Positions 35,682 to 43,646 of a stretch of 64,000 nt of DNA are shown here, piece after piece. Source of the stretch: Labedella gwakjiensis. Its GTDB lineage: Bacteria > Actinomycetota > Actinomycetes > Actinomycetales > Microbacteriaceae. The first letter of the stretch is position 1. Each line of letters opens with the position of its first letter. The notes beneath the pieces are model-generated. The model was not told the DNA's origin and searched no databases. It was given only the letters and a program-made list of their open reading frames with translations. The position numbers and the translations under genes were made by a program. The DNA is taken from the NCBI RefSeq assembly GCF_003014675.1, contig NZ_PYAU01000001.1, positions 1,178,001-1,242,000 of the forward strand, in the 5' to 3' direction.

Positions 35682-36241
35682 GCGTTCACACTCCGGAAGT
35701 GATCTGGTCGGGTGCGCACGGTCGCGAGGCGCTCGACGGGGAAGGGTTTCATGGGTTTGCCGTCCACGGTGTTGCGCACCTCGAAACCGGTGCGCTGCGC
35801 GACGATTCGCTGCACCCGAGGCGCGCGGTAGTACGCCTCGTAGCAGAGCTCGAGCACCATCGAGAAGGCGGCAGGTGCACCCGTGGCCTCGATGTCGCGC
35901 AGAATCGCCGTCTGTCGGTCGGCGTCGAGGTCGACGAAGGGTCGTCCGTCGCGGGACCGGGCGGTGGAGTCCACCGCATCGATACCGCCGATCAGGACGG
36001 GGCGGAGCGTCGGGGCCTGCCGGACGATCTCGTCGATGTAGTTGACCGTGTCGAGATCGGCGGCCGACGGCCAGTCGGCGTTGCCCGGGATGAGACGCGC
36101 GACCCAGGCCGTGAGCGTCGTCGCGCGGGCGGGGTCGAGGACGGTCAAGGGGCCGGAGAGGTCGAGCGGCGCGAAGGTGCGCCCCATCTGCGGGGCGTAC
36201 GGGTTCGGGCCGGATGCGCCGTCGCGGTGATCGAAAGCCAC
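35678..36241 (-). CDS. Gluconate 2-dehydrogenase subunit 3-like protein, copy a
   Basis: 187 residues resembling the small (gamma) subunit family that pairs with GMC dehydrogenases: 'TLTAWVARLIPGNADWPSAADLDTVNYIDEIV' at about 40-72 and 'SMVLELCYEAYYRAPRVQRIVAQRTGFEV' near 125-155. Family members usually carry a Tat signal that exports the complex; none is present here. It overlaps the GMC copy 1 start by 4 nt. Probably a chaperone or structural partner of that flavoprotein. Confidence 0.75.
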   Translation of the reverse strand: MAFDHRDGASGPNPYAPQMGRTFAPLDLSGPLTVLDPARATTLTAWVARLIPGNADWPSAADLDTVNYIDEIVRQAPTLRPVLIGGIDAVDSTARSRDGRPFVDLDADRQTAILRDIEATGAPAAFSMVLELCYEAYYRAPRVQRIVAQRTGFEVRNTVDGKPMKPFPVERLATVRTRPDHFRSVNA

Positions 36242-36271
36242 GCGGTGTCCTTTCTATTCAGGGGAGGGAGG

Positions 36272-36682
36272 TCAGGGCGTCGGCCGGTAGATCGGGCCGC
36301 GCGCGTTGACGGAGGAGACGAGTGCGTCGAGGTCCTCGTCGAAACGGATCGGGATGACCGAGCGTTTGCGATAGCCGACGAGCTGCGCCACCTGCGGATT
36401 GAGGAAGTACGCGGCCGTGACGGCCTCGGCGAGCGCGCGCACCCGGGGAAGAGCGCGCGCCTGCAGCTCCGGGAAGGAGGCGGGCAGGGGATCGGCGATG
36501 TCCGCGAGCCCGCTCCGCACGCCGTCGGCGAGGTCGGGTCGGACCGAGAACACGCGGTCGATGAATTCCTCGTGGACCAGAGCCTCCGACGCGCTCGGCA
36601 TGCCGGAGGCGCGTGGGATCAGGAGGTCTGCGACGGCCGCGAGCTTCGAGCGCTCCGCGGCGGTGAGCTCCGCAGCGGTCAC
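36272..36682 (-). CDS. Gluconate 2-dehydrogenase subunit 3-like protein, copy b
   Basis: 136 residues from a GTG at 36682 overlapping the GMC copy 2 stop (GTGA). 'LAAVADLLIPRASGMPSASEALVHEEFIDRVF' is the family's N-terminal helix-loop, and 'AAYFLNPQVAQLVGYRKRSVIPIRF' matches its end. It is shorter than copy a and again without a Tat signal. A 30-nt gap separates it from copy a. Likely the partner of GMC copy 2. Confidence 0.72.
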   Translation of the reverse strand: MTAAELTAAERSKLAAVADLLIPRASGMPSASEALVHEEFIDRVFSVRPDLADGVRSGLADIADPLPASFPELQARALPRVRALAEAVTAAYFLNPQVAQLVGYRKRSVIPIRFDEDLDALVSSVNARGPIYRPTP

Positions 36683-38304
36683 GACGACACCGCCTGCGAG
36701 CGCCGCTCCGTGACGGCGTGTTCGATCGCGCGCAACGAGAACGCCGCGATCGTCGGCGTGGGGTTCATGCCCGACGACGTCGGCCACGTGCTCCCGTCGA
36801 CGATGATGAGGTTCGGCACCTCATGCGCGCGACCCCACTGGTCCACGACCGAGGATGCCGCATCCTCGCCCATCGTGGCGGTCCCGAGTATGTGCCAGCC
36901 GGTCTCGCGGATCATCGGCGCAACGATCGTCTCCTTCGCGCCGGCTTCGCGGAGGGACTCGGACGCCCGCTCCACGTTGAAGGCGAGGAGGTCCTTCGTG
37001 TTCTGCGAGGTCCTGTAGGTCATCCGCACGCCGGGCAGACCGGCGCGATCGCGAGTCGAGTGGTCGAGCTCGACGCGGTTGTGCTCCTCGGGGAGGTCCT
37101 CCGCGACGATGCCCCAGGCGAGCGAGTGCCCGAGCCGGTCGCGCACGGTGTCGTGGAACCCCTCGCCCCAGATCTCCGACCCTCCCCAGGGGAAGGCGGC
37201 CGTCATGGCCTGCGGGCCCCCTGTGGGTGTGACGTTCCACTTCGCGCCGCGGACGAAACCGCGCTCCTTGACCGTCTCGTAGAACTCGAGCGAGTAGACC
37301 GGCTGGCCCCATACGCCTTTCCACGGGTCGAGCTTGTCGTCGAAGACGCCGACGACCGTGGCGAAGGGGTGCATCATGAGCCGCTTGCCGACGAGACCGG
37401 AGCCGTTCGCGAGACCGTTCGGGAAGCGTGTGCTCGTCGACAGCTGCAGGAGTCTCGGGGTTCCGAGACCGTTGGCGGCGACCACGACCACGTCGGCCTC
37501 CTGGCGACGCGTGACGCCGTCATCGCCCGTGTAGACGACAGCCGTGGCACGCCCGGCCGCGTCCGTCTCGATCTCCTGGGCCACCGCCCGCGTGATGAGA
37601 CGGACGCCCTGCGTGAGGAGGTCCGGCCAGTGCGTGACGTCCGGGGAGGCCTTCGCCTTGTTGATGCAGCCCCACATACAGGCGCCGCGCTGCACGCAGG
37701 CGCCCTGGTTGCGGTAGTCCTCCGTGGCGATCGCATTGCTCCCCGGCCACCAGTGCCACCCGAGCCGATTGTGCGCCTCGGCCATCATGCGCCCGTGCGG
37801 ACCGATGGGCGCCGCCTTCATGGGGTACGAGTCGATGTCGGGGAACGCGGGGTCGCCGGGGTACCCGGAGACGCCGAAGTCTCGCTCGATGCGCTCGTAG
37901 AAGGGGGCGAGGTCCTCGTAGCTGAGAGGCCAGTCGTCAGCGACACCGTCGAGGCTGCGGACGCGGAAGTCCGACGGCATGAGCCGCATCCAGATCCCGG
38001 CGTACATCACGGCGCTGCCGCCGACACCGTTCCAGATCAAGGGCTCGACGTCCGATCGGGACGTGTCGATCGGATAGTCGCTGAACGACCGGCGCACCGT
38101 GGGCTGCGGGTTCCACTCCTTGCCGGCGCTGAGCTCGAGGTACTCGTCGGCCACGTGCGATCGGGAGTAGTCGGGCCAGTCGCCCTGCTCGATGCAGACC
38201 ACGCTGAACCCGTCCTCGACGAATCGTCGAGCCGCGACGGCACCGGCCGGTCCGGCGCCGACGATGACGACGTCGGCCCGGTCATGGGAGGAGGAGAGCT
38301 CCAT
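36679..38304 (-). CDS. GMC-family FAD oxidoreductase, copy 2
   Basis: 541 residues; AAGGTG before the ATG at 38304. FAD site 'DVVIVGAGPAGAVAARRFVEDG' near the N-terminus, 'GVGGSAVMYAGIWMRLMPSDF', 'CVQRGACMWGCINKAKASPD' (three cysteines, comparable to copy 1), C-terminal 'ETGWHILGTATMGEDA' and 'SSGMNPTPTIAAFSLRAIE'. The second catalytic position reads Asn-Pro-Thr-Pro where copy 1 has Asn-Pro-Thr-His. No export signal. It heads the four-gene unit and is divergent from the GlcG-like gene across a gap carrying TACGATCGTA. Distinct substrates or opposite-anomer action of the two copies is possible. Confidence 0.88.
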   Translation of the reverse strand: MELSSSHDRADVVIVGAGPAGAVAARRFVEDGFSVVCIEQGDWPDYSRSHVADEYLELSAGKEWNPQPTVRRSFSDYPIDTSRSDVEPLIWNGVGGSAVMYAGIWMRLMPSDFRVRSLDGVADDWPLSYEDLAPFYERIERDFGVSGYPGDPAFPDIDSYPMKAAPIGPHGRMMAEAHNRLGWHWWPGSNAIATEDYRNQGACVQRGACMWGCINKAKASPDVTHWPDLLTQGVRLITRAVAQEIETDAAGRATAVVYTGDDGVTRRQEADVVVVAANGLGTPRLLQLSTSTRFPNGLANGSGLVGKRLMMHPFATVVGVFDDKLDPWKGVWGQPVYSLEFYETVKERGFVRGAKWNVTPTGGPQAMTAAFPWGGSEIWGEGFHDTVRDRLGHSLAWGIVAEDLPEEHNRVELDHSTRDRAGLPGVRMTYRTSQNTKDLLAFNVERASESLREAGAKETIVAPMIRETGWHILGTATMGEDAASSVVDQWGRAHEVPNLIIVDGSTWPTSSGMNPTPTIAAFSLRAIEHAVTERRSQAVSS

Positions 38305-38380
38305 CTGTTGAACACCTTCGTTCGACGATGAAATCCGGGAATGGCGCACGAAACTCTCGCTTCGCGTGTCCCGATTTCTG

Positions 38381-38390
38381 TACGATCGTA
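38381..38390. promoter_or_regulatory. Palindrome TACGATCGTA in the divergent GMC/GlcG promoter
   Basis: A perfect 10-bp palindrome in the 164-bp divergent gap. With the preceding TG it reads TGTACGAT, which recurs in part upstream of the ABC importer (39803 onward). Candidate site for the GntR-type regulator at 33154. Confidence 0.45.
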
Positions 38391-38468
38391 TGACGAACTG
38401 AAGTCACAGGTCAACGTCGCCGTTCTCGTTCCGGAAGTCGACGCCGACCGCGAGAAAGGACGTCGACG

Positions 38469-38915
38469 ATGACGAACACTCCACCAGCCGCCCGGATGGT
38501 CAGAGCCCTGAGCTACGCGGAAGCGCGCGAACTCCTCGATGCGGCACTGCGCCGCGCGGAGGAGATCGGGGTCCCGGCGAGCGTCTCCATCCTCGACGCG
38601 ACTCGCGAGGTCGTGGCCTTCGGTCGCCAGGACGGGGCACCGCTCCTCACGGGCGAGGTCGCCACGGCCAAGGCCTACACCGCGGCCTCCCTGCGCCAGC
38701 CGTCCGGGGACCTGGCCGCGGCCACGTCGCCCACCGGCCCCTTCGCCGGACTCGCCCACGGCTCGACCCGCGGCCTCATCACGTTCGCGGGCGGGTACCC
38801 CCTCATCGTCGACGGGGAGGTCGCTGGCGCCGTCGGCGCGAGCGGCGGCTCGATCGAGGAGGACGTCGCGATCGCGACGGCCGCCGTCGAGCTCTTCGCG
38901 GGGTGGCAGCGATGA
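38469..38915 (+). CDS. GlcG/HbpS-like protein (DUF336, heme-binding family)
   Basis: 148 residues of the GlcG/HbpS fold: 'SYAEARELLDAALRRAEEIGVPASVSILDATREVVAFGRQDGAPL', then 'TAKAYTAASLRQPS' and the closing 'GGYPLIVDGEVAGAVGASGGSIEEDVAIA'. Proteins of this family bind heme or small ligands and often sit beside sugar or glycolate dehydrogenases. GAAAGGAC precedes the ATG. It shares ATGA with the SDR gene that follows, so they are translationally coupled. Role in the oxidation cluster unknown. Confidence 0.87.
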   Translation: MTNTPPAARMVRALSYAEARELLDAALRRAEEIGVPASVSILDATREVVAFGRQDGAPLLTGEVATAKAYTAASLRQPSGDLAAATSPTGPFAGLAHGSTRGLITFAGGYPLIVDGEVAGAVGASGGSIEEDVAIATAAVELFAGWQR

Positions 38916-39727
38916 GCGGGCGGGACCAGACGGGCGGGCGGGCCCAGACGGAAGGCCGGGCACAGACGGGCGGGCGGGCACAGGGCCGCCGCGTCGTCAT
39001 CACCGGCGCCGCGGCGAACATCGGCGCGGCAGCGGCAGAGCTCTTCGCGTCGGAGGGCGCCTCCGTCGTCATCGGCGACATCGACGAGCGCGCCGCCGCA
39101 ACGGCCGAGCGCATCACCGCTGCCGGCGGGCGCGCCCTCTTCGTGCGGACGGACGTCTCCGACGGCGACTCCATGCAGAATCTGCTGCGAGCGGCAGCGG
39201 ACGAGATGGGCGGTATCGACGTCCTCGCCAACAACGCGGGCGTGCAGAGGTCATCCCCCATCACCGAGATGACCGAGTCGGACTGGGATCTCCACATGGC
39301 GGTGAACGCCCGGTCGTGCTTCCTGTCTGCTCGATACGGAGTCCCATACCTCCTCGACGGCGGCGTCTCCCCGGCCATCGTCAACATGGCGTCCGTCGGC
39401 GGATTCAAGGCGCCGGCCGGCTTGGCCGGATACTCGGCCTCGAAGGGCGCCATCATCGCCTTCACCCGCACACTGGCGGCCGAGCTCGGCCCCCAGGGCA
39501 TCCGCGTCAACTGCGTGGCTCCTGGCTGGGTGGACACGCCCTTCAACGACCCGATCGTCTCCCACATGGGTGGGCGCGCCGCCCAGGACGACGCCGTGCG
39601 GGCCGGGGTCCCCCTGCAGCGCCAGGGTCGTTCCGCCGAGATCGCCGAGGCGTTCCTCTACCTCGCCACCGACGCGTCGTCGTTCGTGACCGGCCACGCA
39701 CTCGTGGTGGACGGCGGAGCGTCCTGA
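38912..39727 (+). CDS. SDR-family sugar dehydrogenase with N-terminal repeat
   Basis: 271 residues. Cofactor motif 'TGAAANIG' (31-38; the usual second glycine is Asn), 'NNAG' (107-110), catalytic Ser161, Tyr174 and Lys178 ('YSASKGA'), and the ending 'GHALVVDGGAS'. Residues 5-25 are an extra Gln/Gly/Arg-rich stretch of three 6-residue units encoded by an 18-bp tandem repeat. The start overlaps the GlcG-like stop; removing the repeat would still leave a complete SDR. It stands just before the ribose-type importer and should oxidise the imported sugar or a derivative. Confidence 0.88.
   Translation: MSGRDQTGGRAQTEGRAQTGGRAQGRRVVITGAAANIGAAAAELFASEGASVVIGDIDERAAATAERITAAGGRALFVRTDVSDGDSMQNLLRAAADEMGGIDVLANNAGVQRSSPITEMTESDWDLHMAVNARSCFLSARYGVPYLLDGGVSPAIVNMASVGGFKAPAGLAGYSASKGAIIAFTRTLAAELGPQGIRVNCVAPGWVDTPFNDPIVSHMGGRAAQDDAVRAGVPLQRQGRSAEIAEAFLYLATDASSFVTGHALVVDGGAS
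38927..38980 (+). repeat. Three tandem 18-bp repeats at the start of the SDR gene
   Basis: Units at 38927-38944, 38945-38962 and 38963-38980, each beginning CAGACGG. Units 1 and 3 differ in one base and unit 2 is more diverged. They encode three in-frame six-residue repeats, so copy-number change would keep the frame. Confidence 0.8.
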
Positions 39728-39801
39728 CGCCACGTCGATGGCGACGCACTCGGAAAAGTAGTTGCGCCGCGTCGTCGGTCGGGGTTACCTTGAGGTCGCG
39801 G

Positions 39802-39820
39802 TTGTACGACGATCCTACAA
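39802..39820. promoter_or_regulatory. Inverted repeat TTGTA-N9-TACAA before the ABC importer
   Basis: 5-bp perfect arms, 77 bp upstream of the binding-protein start, containing TGTACGA as at 38379-38385. The arm sequence and spacing suit a GntR-type operator. Confidence 0.4.
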
Positions 39821-39896
39821 TCCAAGACCCGATTCCCTGACGCGGCCACGGCCACGCCCTGCCGCTCAGACCGTTCTCAACGAGGAGAAACGAAAC

Positions 39897-41033
39897 ATGA
39901 TGAATCCCTTTCGCCCGGGCATGCGCCGTCGGTTCGCCGCCGGCGCGCTGATCGTCGCTTCGGCGGCCGTCCTCTCCGGTTGTGCAGCCGGCGGGACAGA
40001 CGGCGGTTCCGGTGGCGGTGACGCCGGTGGCGGCGACAAGCCGATCAAGATCGCTCTCAGCAACTACTTCAACGGCAACATCTGGCGCAAGCAGATGGAG
40101 GCGAGCTTCGAGGCCACGGCCAAGGCGAACCCCGACCAGGTGAGTGAGTTCAAGGTCGTGAACTCGGACGGCTCCGCTCCCCAGCAGGCTCAGCAGATCC
40201 AGTCCCTCGTCCTCGAGGGCTACGACGCGATCATCATCGACGCAGCCTCCCCCACGGCCCTCAACGGTGCGATCCAGGAGGCGTGCGACGCCGGCGTGAC
40301 CGTCGTCGTCTTCGACTCCCTTGCCACGGCCGAGTGCGCATACAAGGTCGCCTTCGACTACGAGGCCTACGGACGCGCCGAGGCGCAGTTCATGGCGGAC
40401 CAGCTCGGAGGGAAGGGGAACATCCTCTTCGTGCGCGGCATCGCCGGCATCACCGTCGACGAGGACATCTACAACGGCGCGACCGAAGTGCTGAAGGACT
40501 ACCCCGACATGAAGATCGTCGGAGAGGTCTACGGAGAGTTCACCGAGTCGACCGCCCAGCAGGAGGTCGCGAAGATCCTGCCGTCGCTGCCGAAGATCGA
40601 CGGCGTCCTCACGCAGGGCAACGACGGCGGCGGAACGCTCGACGCCTTCCTGCAGGCCGGCACGTCCCCCGTCCCGCTCGTGATCCAGGGCAACTCGGGC
40701 CAGGGGCTCGAGGGCTGGGTCAAGGTCGCACAGGAGAACCCCGACTACAAGACCATGTCGATCTCGTCGCAGCCGAGCATCTCCTCGACCGCCCTGTGGC
40801 TGTCGTGGATGCTCATCAACGACCAGAACGACGCGTCGTCGCTGCCCGACAAGACGGTCTACGCCCCGCTCCTCATCATCCCGGAGGAGAACAGGGACGC
40901 CTGGGCCGACGCCCTCGAGTACACCGAGATCGCCGAGAACCCGACGACCCTCGAGCAGGCACAGGACTACGTGAAGGCCGCCATCGACGGCGACCCGGTC
41001 CTCCAGGAGGAGCCGCTGCCCCCGAGCGAGTGA
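39897..41033 (+). CDS. Ribose-type sugar-binding lipoprotein (PBP1 family)
   Basis: 378 residues; GAGGAGAAAC before the ATG at 39897. Lipobox LSGC at about residue 26, then a Gly-rich linker. The fold is the ribose/PBP type 1 binding protein: 'IKIALSNYFNGNIWRKQMEASFEATAKAN', 'QQIQSLVLEGYDAIIIDAASPTAL', 'GVLTQGNDGGGTLDAFLQAG'. First gene of a complete importer (binding protein, fused ATPase, two permeases). Ligand is probably a monosaccharide, identity unknown. Confidence 0.93.
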   Translation: MMNPFRPGMRRRFAAGALIVASAAVLSGCAAGGTDGGSGGGDAGGGDKPIKIALSNYFNGNIWRKQMEASFEATAKANPDQVSEFKVVNSDGSAPQQAQQIQSLVLEGYDAIIIDAASPTALNGAIQEACDAGVTVVVFDSLATAECAYKVAFDYEAYGRAEAQFMADQLGGKGNILFVRGIAGITVDEDIYNGATEVLKDYPDMKIVGEVYGEFTESTAQQEVAKILPSLPKIDGVLTQGNDGGGTLDAFLQAGTSPVPLVIQGNSGQGLEGWVKVAQENPDYKTMSISSQPSISSTALWLSWMLINDQNDASSLPDKTVYAPLLIIPEENRDAWADALEYTEIAENPTTLEQAQDYVKAAIDGDPVLQEEPLPPSE

Positions 41034-41070
41034 GCCCCGGACAGCGAACGCCAGCGGAGAAGGACGGACA

Positions 41071-42654
41071 ATGCCCGAAGCACCATCACCCGACACCCTG
41101 ATCGTCCAGGGCGTCTCGAAGAGATTCGGCTCGACCCTGGCCGTGGACGACGCGTCGTTCACGGTCGGTCGGGGCGAACTCATCGGGATCGCGGGCCACA
41201 ACGGCGCCGGTAAGAGCACGATCCTCAAGATCGTCAACGGCACCATCGGCGCGGACAGTGGGACGGTGACGATCGACGGCATCGTCCGTCCGGCGACGGA
41301 TGCGGTCGCGCACCCCGAGAAGCTCGGGGTGCGCACCGTGTACCAGGAGCTCTCGCTGTGCGCGAGCCTCCGGGTGGACGAGACGGCGGCGATCTTCGAC
41401 CACTCCGCCCGAGGGATCCGCTGGCGGTCGGCCGCGTGGCGGAACCTGCGCGGCGTGCTCGACGAGATGTTCCCGGGGCACGGCATCCGCCCGGACGCCC
41501 GCATCCACGAGCTCTCCATCGCTCGCCGACAGATGATCGAGTGCGCGAGCACCATGATCGACAGTTCGGTCCCTCCCCGGCTCGTCATCCTCGACGAGCC
41601 CACCTCCTCGCTCGACGCCTCCTCCACCGCAGGGTTCTACGACTACCTGCAGCGGAAGGCGGCCGAGGGCGTGTCCGTGATCATCACGACCCACCGACTG
41701 CAGGAGATGATCGACCACCTGTCCCGCATCTACGTGATGCGCGACGGTCGCGTGCTCGGCGAGCAGCCCGCCGCCACGGCGACGAAGGACTCGATCGTCG
41801 CCGCGATGGGTCTCGCCTCGCACGAGGAGCCGCGACCGGCTGCCGCGACCGCCGGCGGCGACCTCGTGACCACGACGGAGGCCGCCCCGGTGACGGACGG
41901 TTCCGTCGTGGTCCGTCTGGAGCAGGAGTCCACCGACGGGGGCACAGAGGTCTTCGAGATCCGACAGGGCGAGATCATCGGCTTCGCAGGCCTCGAGGGT
42001 CACGGCCAGCTCGTGGCGCTCGACGCCGTCTACCGCGCGGCCGGGCGGCGCTCCTCCGGACGCCGCCCGGCCGCCGGTCACACTCGTCGTACCCCCCACC
42101 ACGCGATCTCCGTGACGGGAGACGCCGCGTACGTGAGCGGGGACCGTGGCGTGCGCGGCATCCTCCCGCTCTGGAGCGTGGAGACGAACATCAGCTTCTC
42201 CTCCCTCGGACGGCTGACGTCGGGCGGACTCATCCGAGCGCGCGCCGAGCGCGACCTCGCGCGGGAGTGGTACGGACGCCTCGGCATCAAGGGGAGCCCG
42301 ACCGACCCCATCACGAGCCTCAGCGGAGGCACGCAGCAGAAGGCCCTCATGGCGCGTGCCATGGCCGTGGGTTCCGACCTGCTGCTCCTCGAGGACCCCA
42401 CGCGCGGCGTCGACCAGGCCACGAAGAGCGAGGTCTACGACCTCCTCCGTCAGCAGGCCGACGAGGGCCAGACGATCGTCTGGTACTCGACCGAGAACGA
42501 GGAGCTCCGCAACTGCGACCGCGTCTTCGTCTTCCGGGTCGGGACGATCGTCGCGACCATCACCGGCGCCGAGGCGACCGAGGACACCGTCATCGCACTG
42601 TCCTTCGGCGGTCGCGACGGCGAACCGATCGACATGGACGGAGCGCTCCGATGA
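41071..42654 (+). CDS. Sugar ABC transporter ATP-binding protein, two-domain (RbsA/XylG type)
   Basis: 527 residues with two nucleotide-binding domains. Domain 1 (about 10-240): Walker A 'GHNGAGKST', Q-loop 'VYQELSL', a weak signature 'IHELSIARRQM', Walker B 'LVILDEPTSSLD', and the switch His in 'TTHRL'. Domain 2 (about 270-510): degenerate Walker A 'GLEGHGQL' as usual for this family, a clear signature 'LSGGTQQKAL', and Walker B with Glu-Asp order 'LLLLEDPTRGVD'. The linker between the domains is Ala/Thr-rich. Energises the importer. The stop overlaps the permease start (ATGA). Confidence 0.93.
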   Translation: MPEAPSPDTLIVQGVSKRFGSTLAVDDASFTVGRGELIGIAGHNGAGKSTILKIVNGTIGADSGTVTIDGIVRPATDAVAHPEKLGVRTVYQELSLCASLRVDETAAIFDHSARGIRWRSAAWRNLRGVLDEMFPGHGIRPDARIHELSIARRQMIECASTMIDSSVPPRLVILDEPTSSLDASSTAGFYDYLQRKAAEGVSVIITTHRLQEMIDHLSRIYVMRDGRVLGEQPAATATKDSIVAAMGLASHEEPRPAAATAGGDLVTTTEAAPVTDGSVVVRLEQESTDGGTEVFEIRQGEIIGFAGLEGHGQLVALDAVYRAAGRRSSGRRPAAGHTRRTPHHAISVTGDAAYVSGDRGVRGILPLWSVETNISFSSLGRLTSGGLIRARAERDLAREWYGRLGIKGSPTDPITSLSGGTQQKALMARAMAVGSDLLLLEDPTRGVDQATKSEVYDLLRQQADEGQTIVWYSTENEELRNCDRVFVFRVGTIVATITGAEATEDTVIALSFGGRDGEPIDMDGALR

Positions 42655-43646
42655 GCACGACAACGCTTCCCGAGGCGCCCGGCACGACGGGCCGTGCAGC
42701 ACGTCCGCCCCTCACGAGCGCGATCGGCCCCTGGCTGCTCCCGAGCCTCGCTGCGCTCATCATCTTCGGGCTCATGATCGCGCTGCGGCCGCTCGTCGCC
42801 TCACCCACGGGTCTGACCCTCGTGCTCGCGCCTCTCATCCCCCTCGTGTTCGCCGTCCTCGCGCAGATGTTCGTGATCGCGGCCGGCGACATCGACCTCG
42901 GCATCGGCTCGTTCATCGGCCTCGCGAACGTGGTGATCGCCGTCGTCCTCCCCGCGAATGCGGCGGGAGGCATCCTCTTCCTCGTCGGCATGGTCCTCGC
43001 CTACGCGGCGATGGGCGTCCTCATCGCCGTCCGCGGACTGCCGTCGATCGTCGTGACACTCGGAATGTCGTTCGTCTGGCTCGGCGTCGCCATCCTCATC
43101 CTGCCGACCCCCGGAGGGACGGTGTCGGAGGGCATCGTCGGATTCGTCCGCTTCAACACGCCCGTCGTCCCCGGCGTCATCATCGTCCTCACCCTCGTGA
43201 CCGCGATCGTCGCCGTGTTTCTGCACCGCAGCAAGTACGGCGCGGTCCTCCGCGGCTCGGGCTCGAACCCCGAGGGCGTCCGCCGCGCCGGGTGGTCCGT
43301 CATCCGCGCGAAGGTCGGACTCTACGTCCTCGCCGCGATCTTCGGCCTCCTGTCCGGCCTCTACCTGAGCGGACAGACCGGTGGAGGCGATCCCTACATC
43401 GCGCAGAGCTACGTGCTCCTCAGCATCGCGGGCGTCATCGTCGGCGGCGGGACGTTCAGGGGAGGCGAGGTCTCCGTGGTCGGCGCCGTCGCGGGTGGCC
43501 TCGTCGTCGGCCTACTCGGCTCCCTCCTGCAGTTCATCGGAGTGCAATCGAGCTTCCAGGCCGCCGCACAGGGCCTCGTCCTCGTTCTCGTGCTCGTGCT
43601 TCGGGCCGTCGCCCACTGGATCCGGAAGGCTCGGAGGACACTGTGA
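42651..43646 (+). CDS. Ribose-type ABC transporter permease, copy 1
   Basis: 331 residues, about 9 membrane spans. 'AGDIDLGIGSFIGLANVVIAVVL' and 'GGGTFRGGEVSVVGAVAGGLVVGLLGSLLQFIGVQSSFQ' are the BPD_transp_2 hallmarks. The cytoplasmic loop 'SKYGAVLRGSGSNPEGVRRAGWSV' contacts the ATPase. Overlaps neighbours by 4 nt on each side. Confidence 0.93.
   Translation: MSTTTLPEAPGTTGRAARPPLTSAIGPWLLPSLAALIIFGLMIALRPLVASPTGLTLVLAPLIPLVFAVLAQMFVIAAGDIDLGIGSFIGLANVVIAVVLPANAAGGILFLVGMVLAYAAMGVLIAVRGLPSIVVTLGMSFVWLGVAILILPTPGGTVSEGIVGFVRFNTPVVPGVIIVLTLVTAIVAVFLHRSKYGAVLRGSGSNPEGVRRAGWSVIRAKVGLYVLAAIFGLLSGLYLSGQTGGGDPYIAQSYVLLSIAGVIVGGGTFRGGEVSVVGAVAGGLVVGLLGSLLQFIGVQSSFQAAAQGLVLVLVLVLRAVAHWIRKARRTL

Noticed and set aside
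39251-41627. Minus-strand frames over the SDR, binding-protein and ATPase genes
   Set aside because: They are antisense to genes with full family motifs and ribosome sites, with Arg/Val-rich compositions typical of shadow frames.
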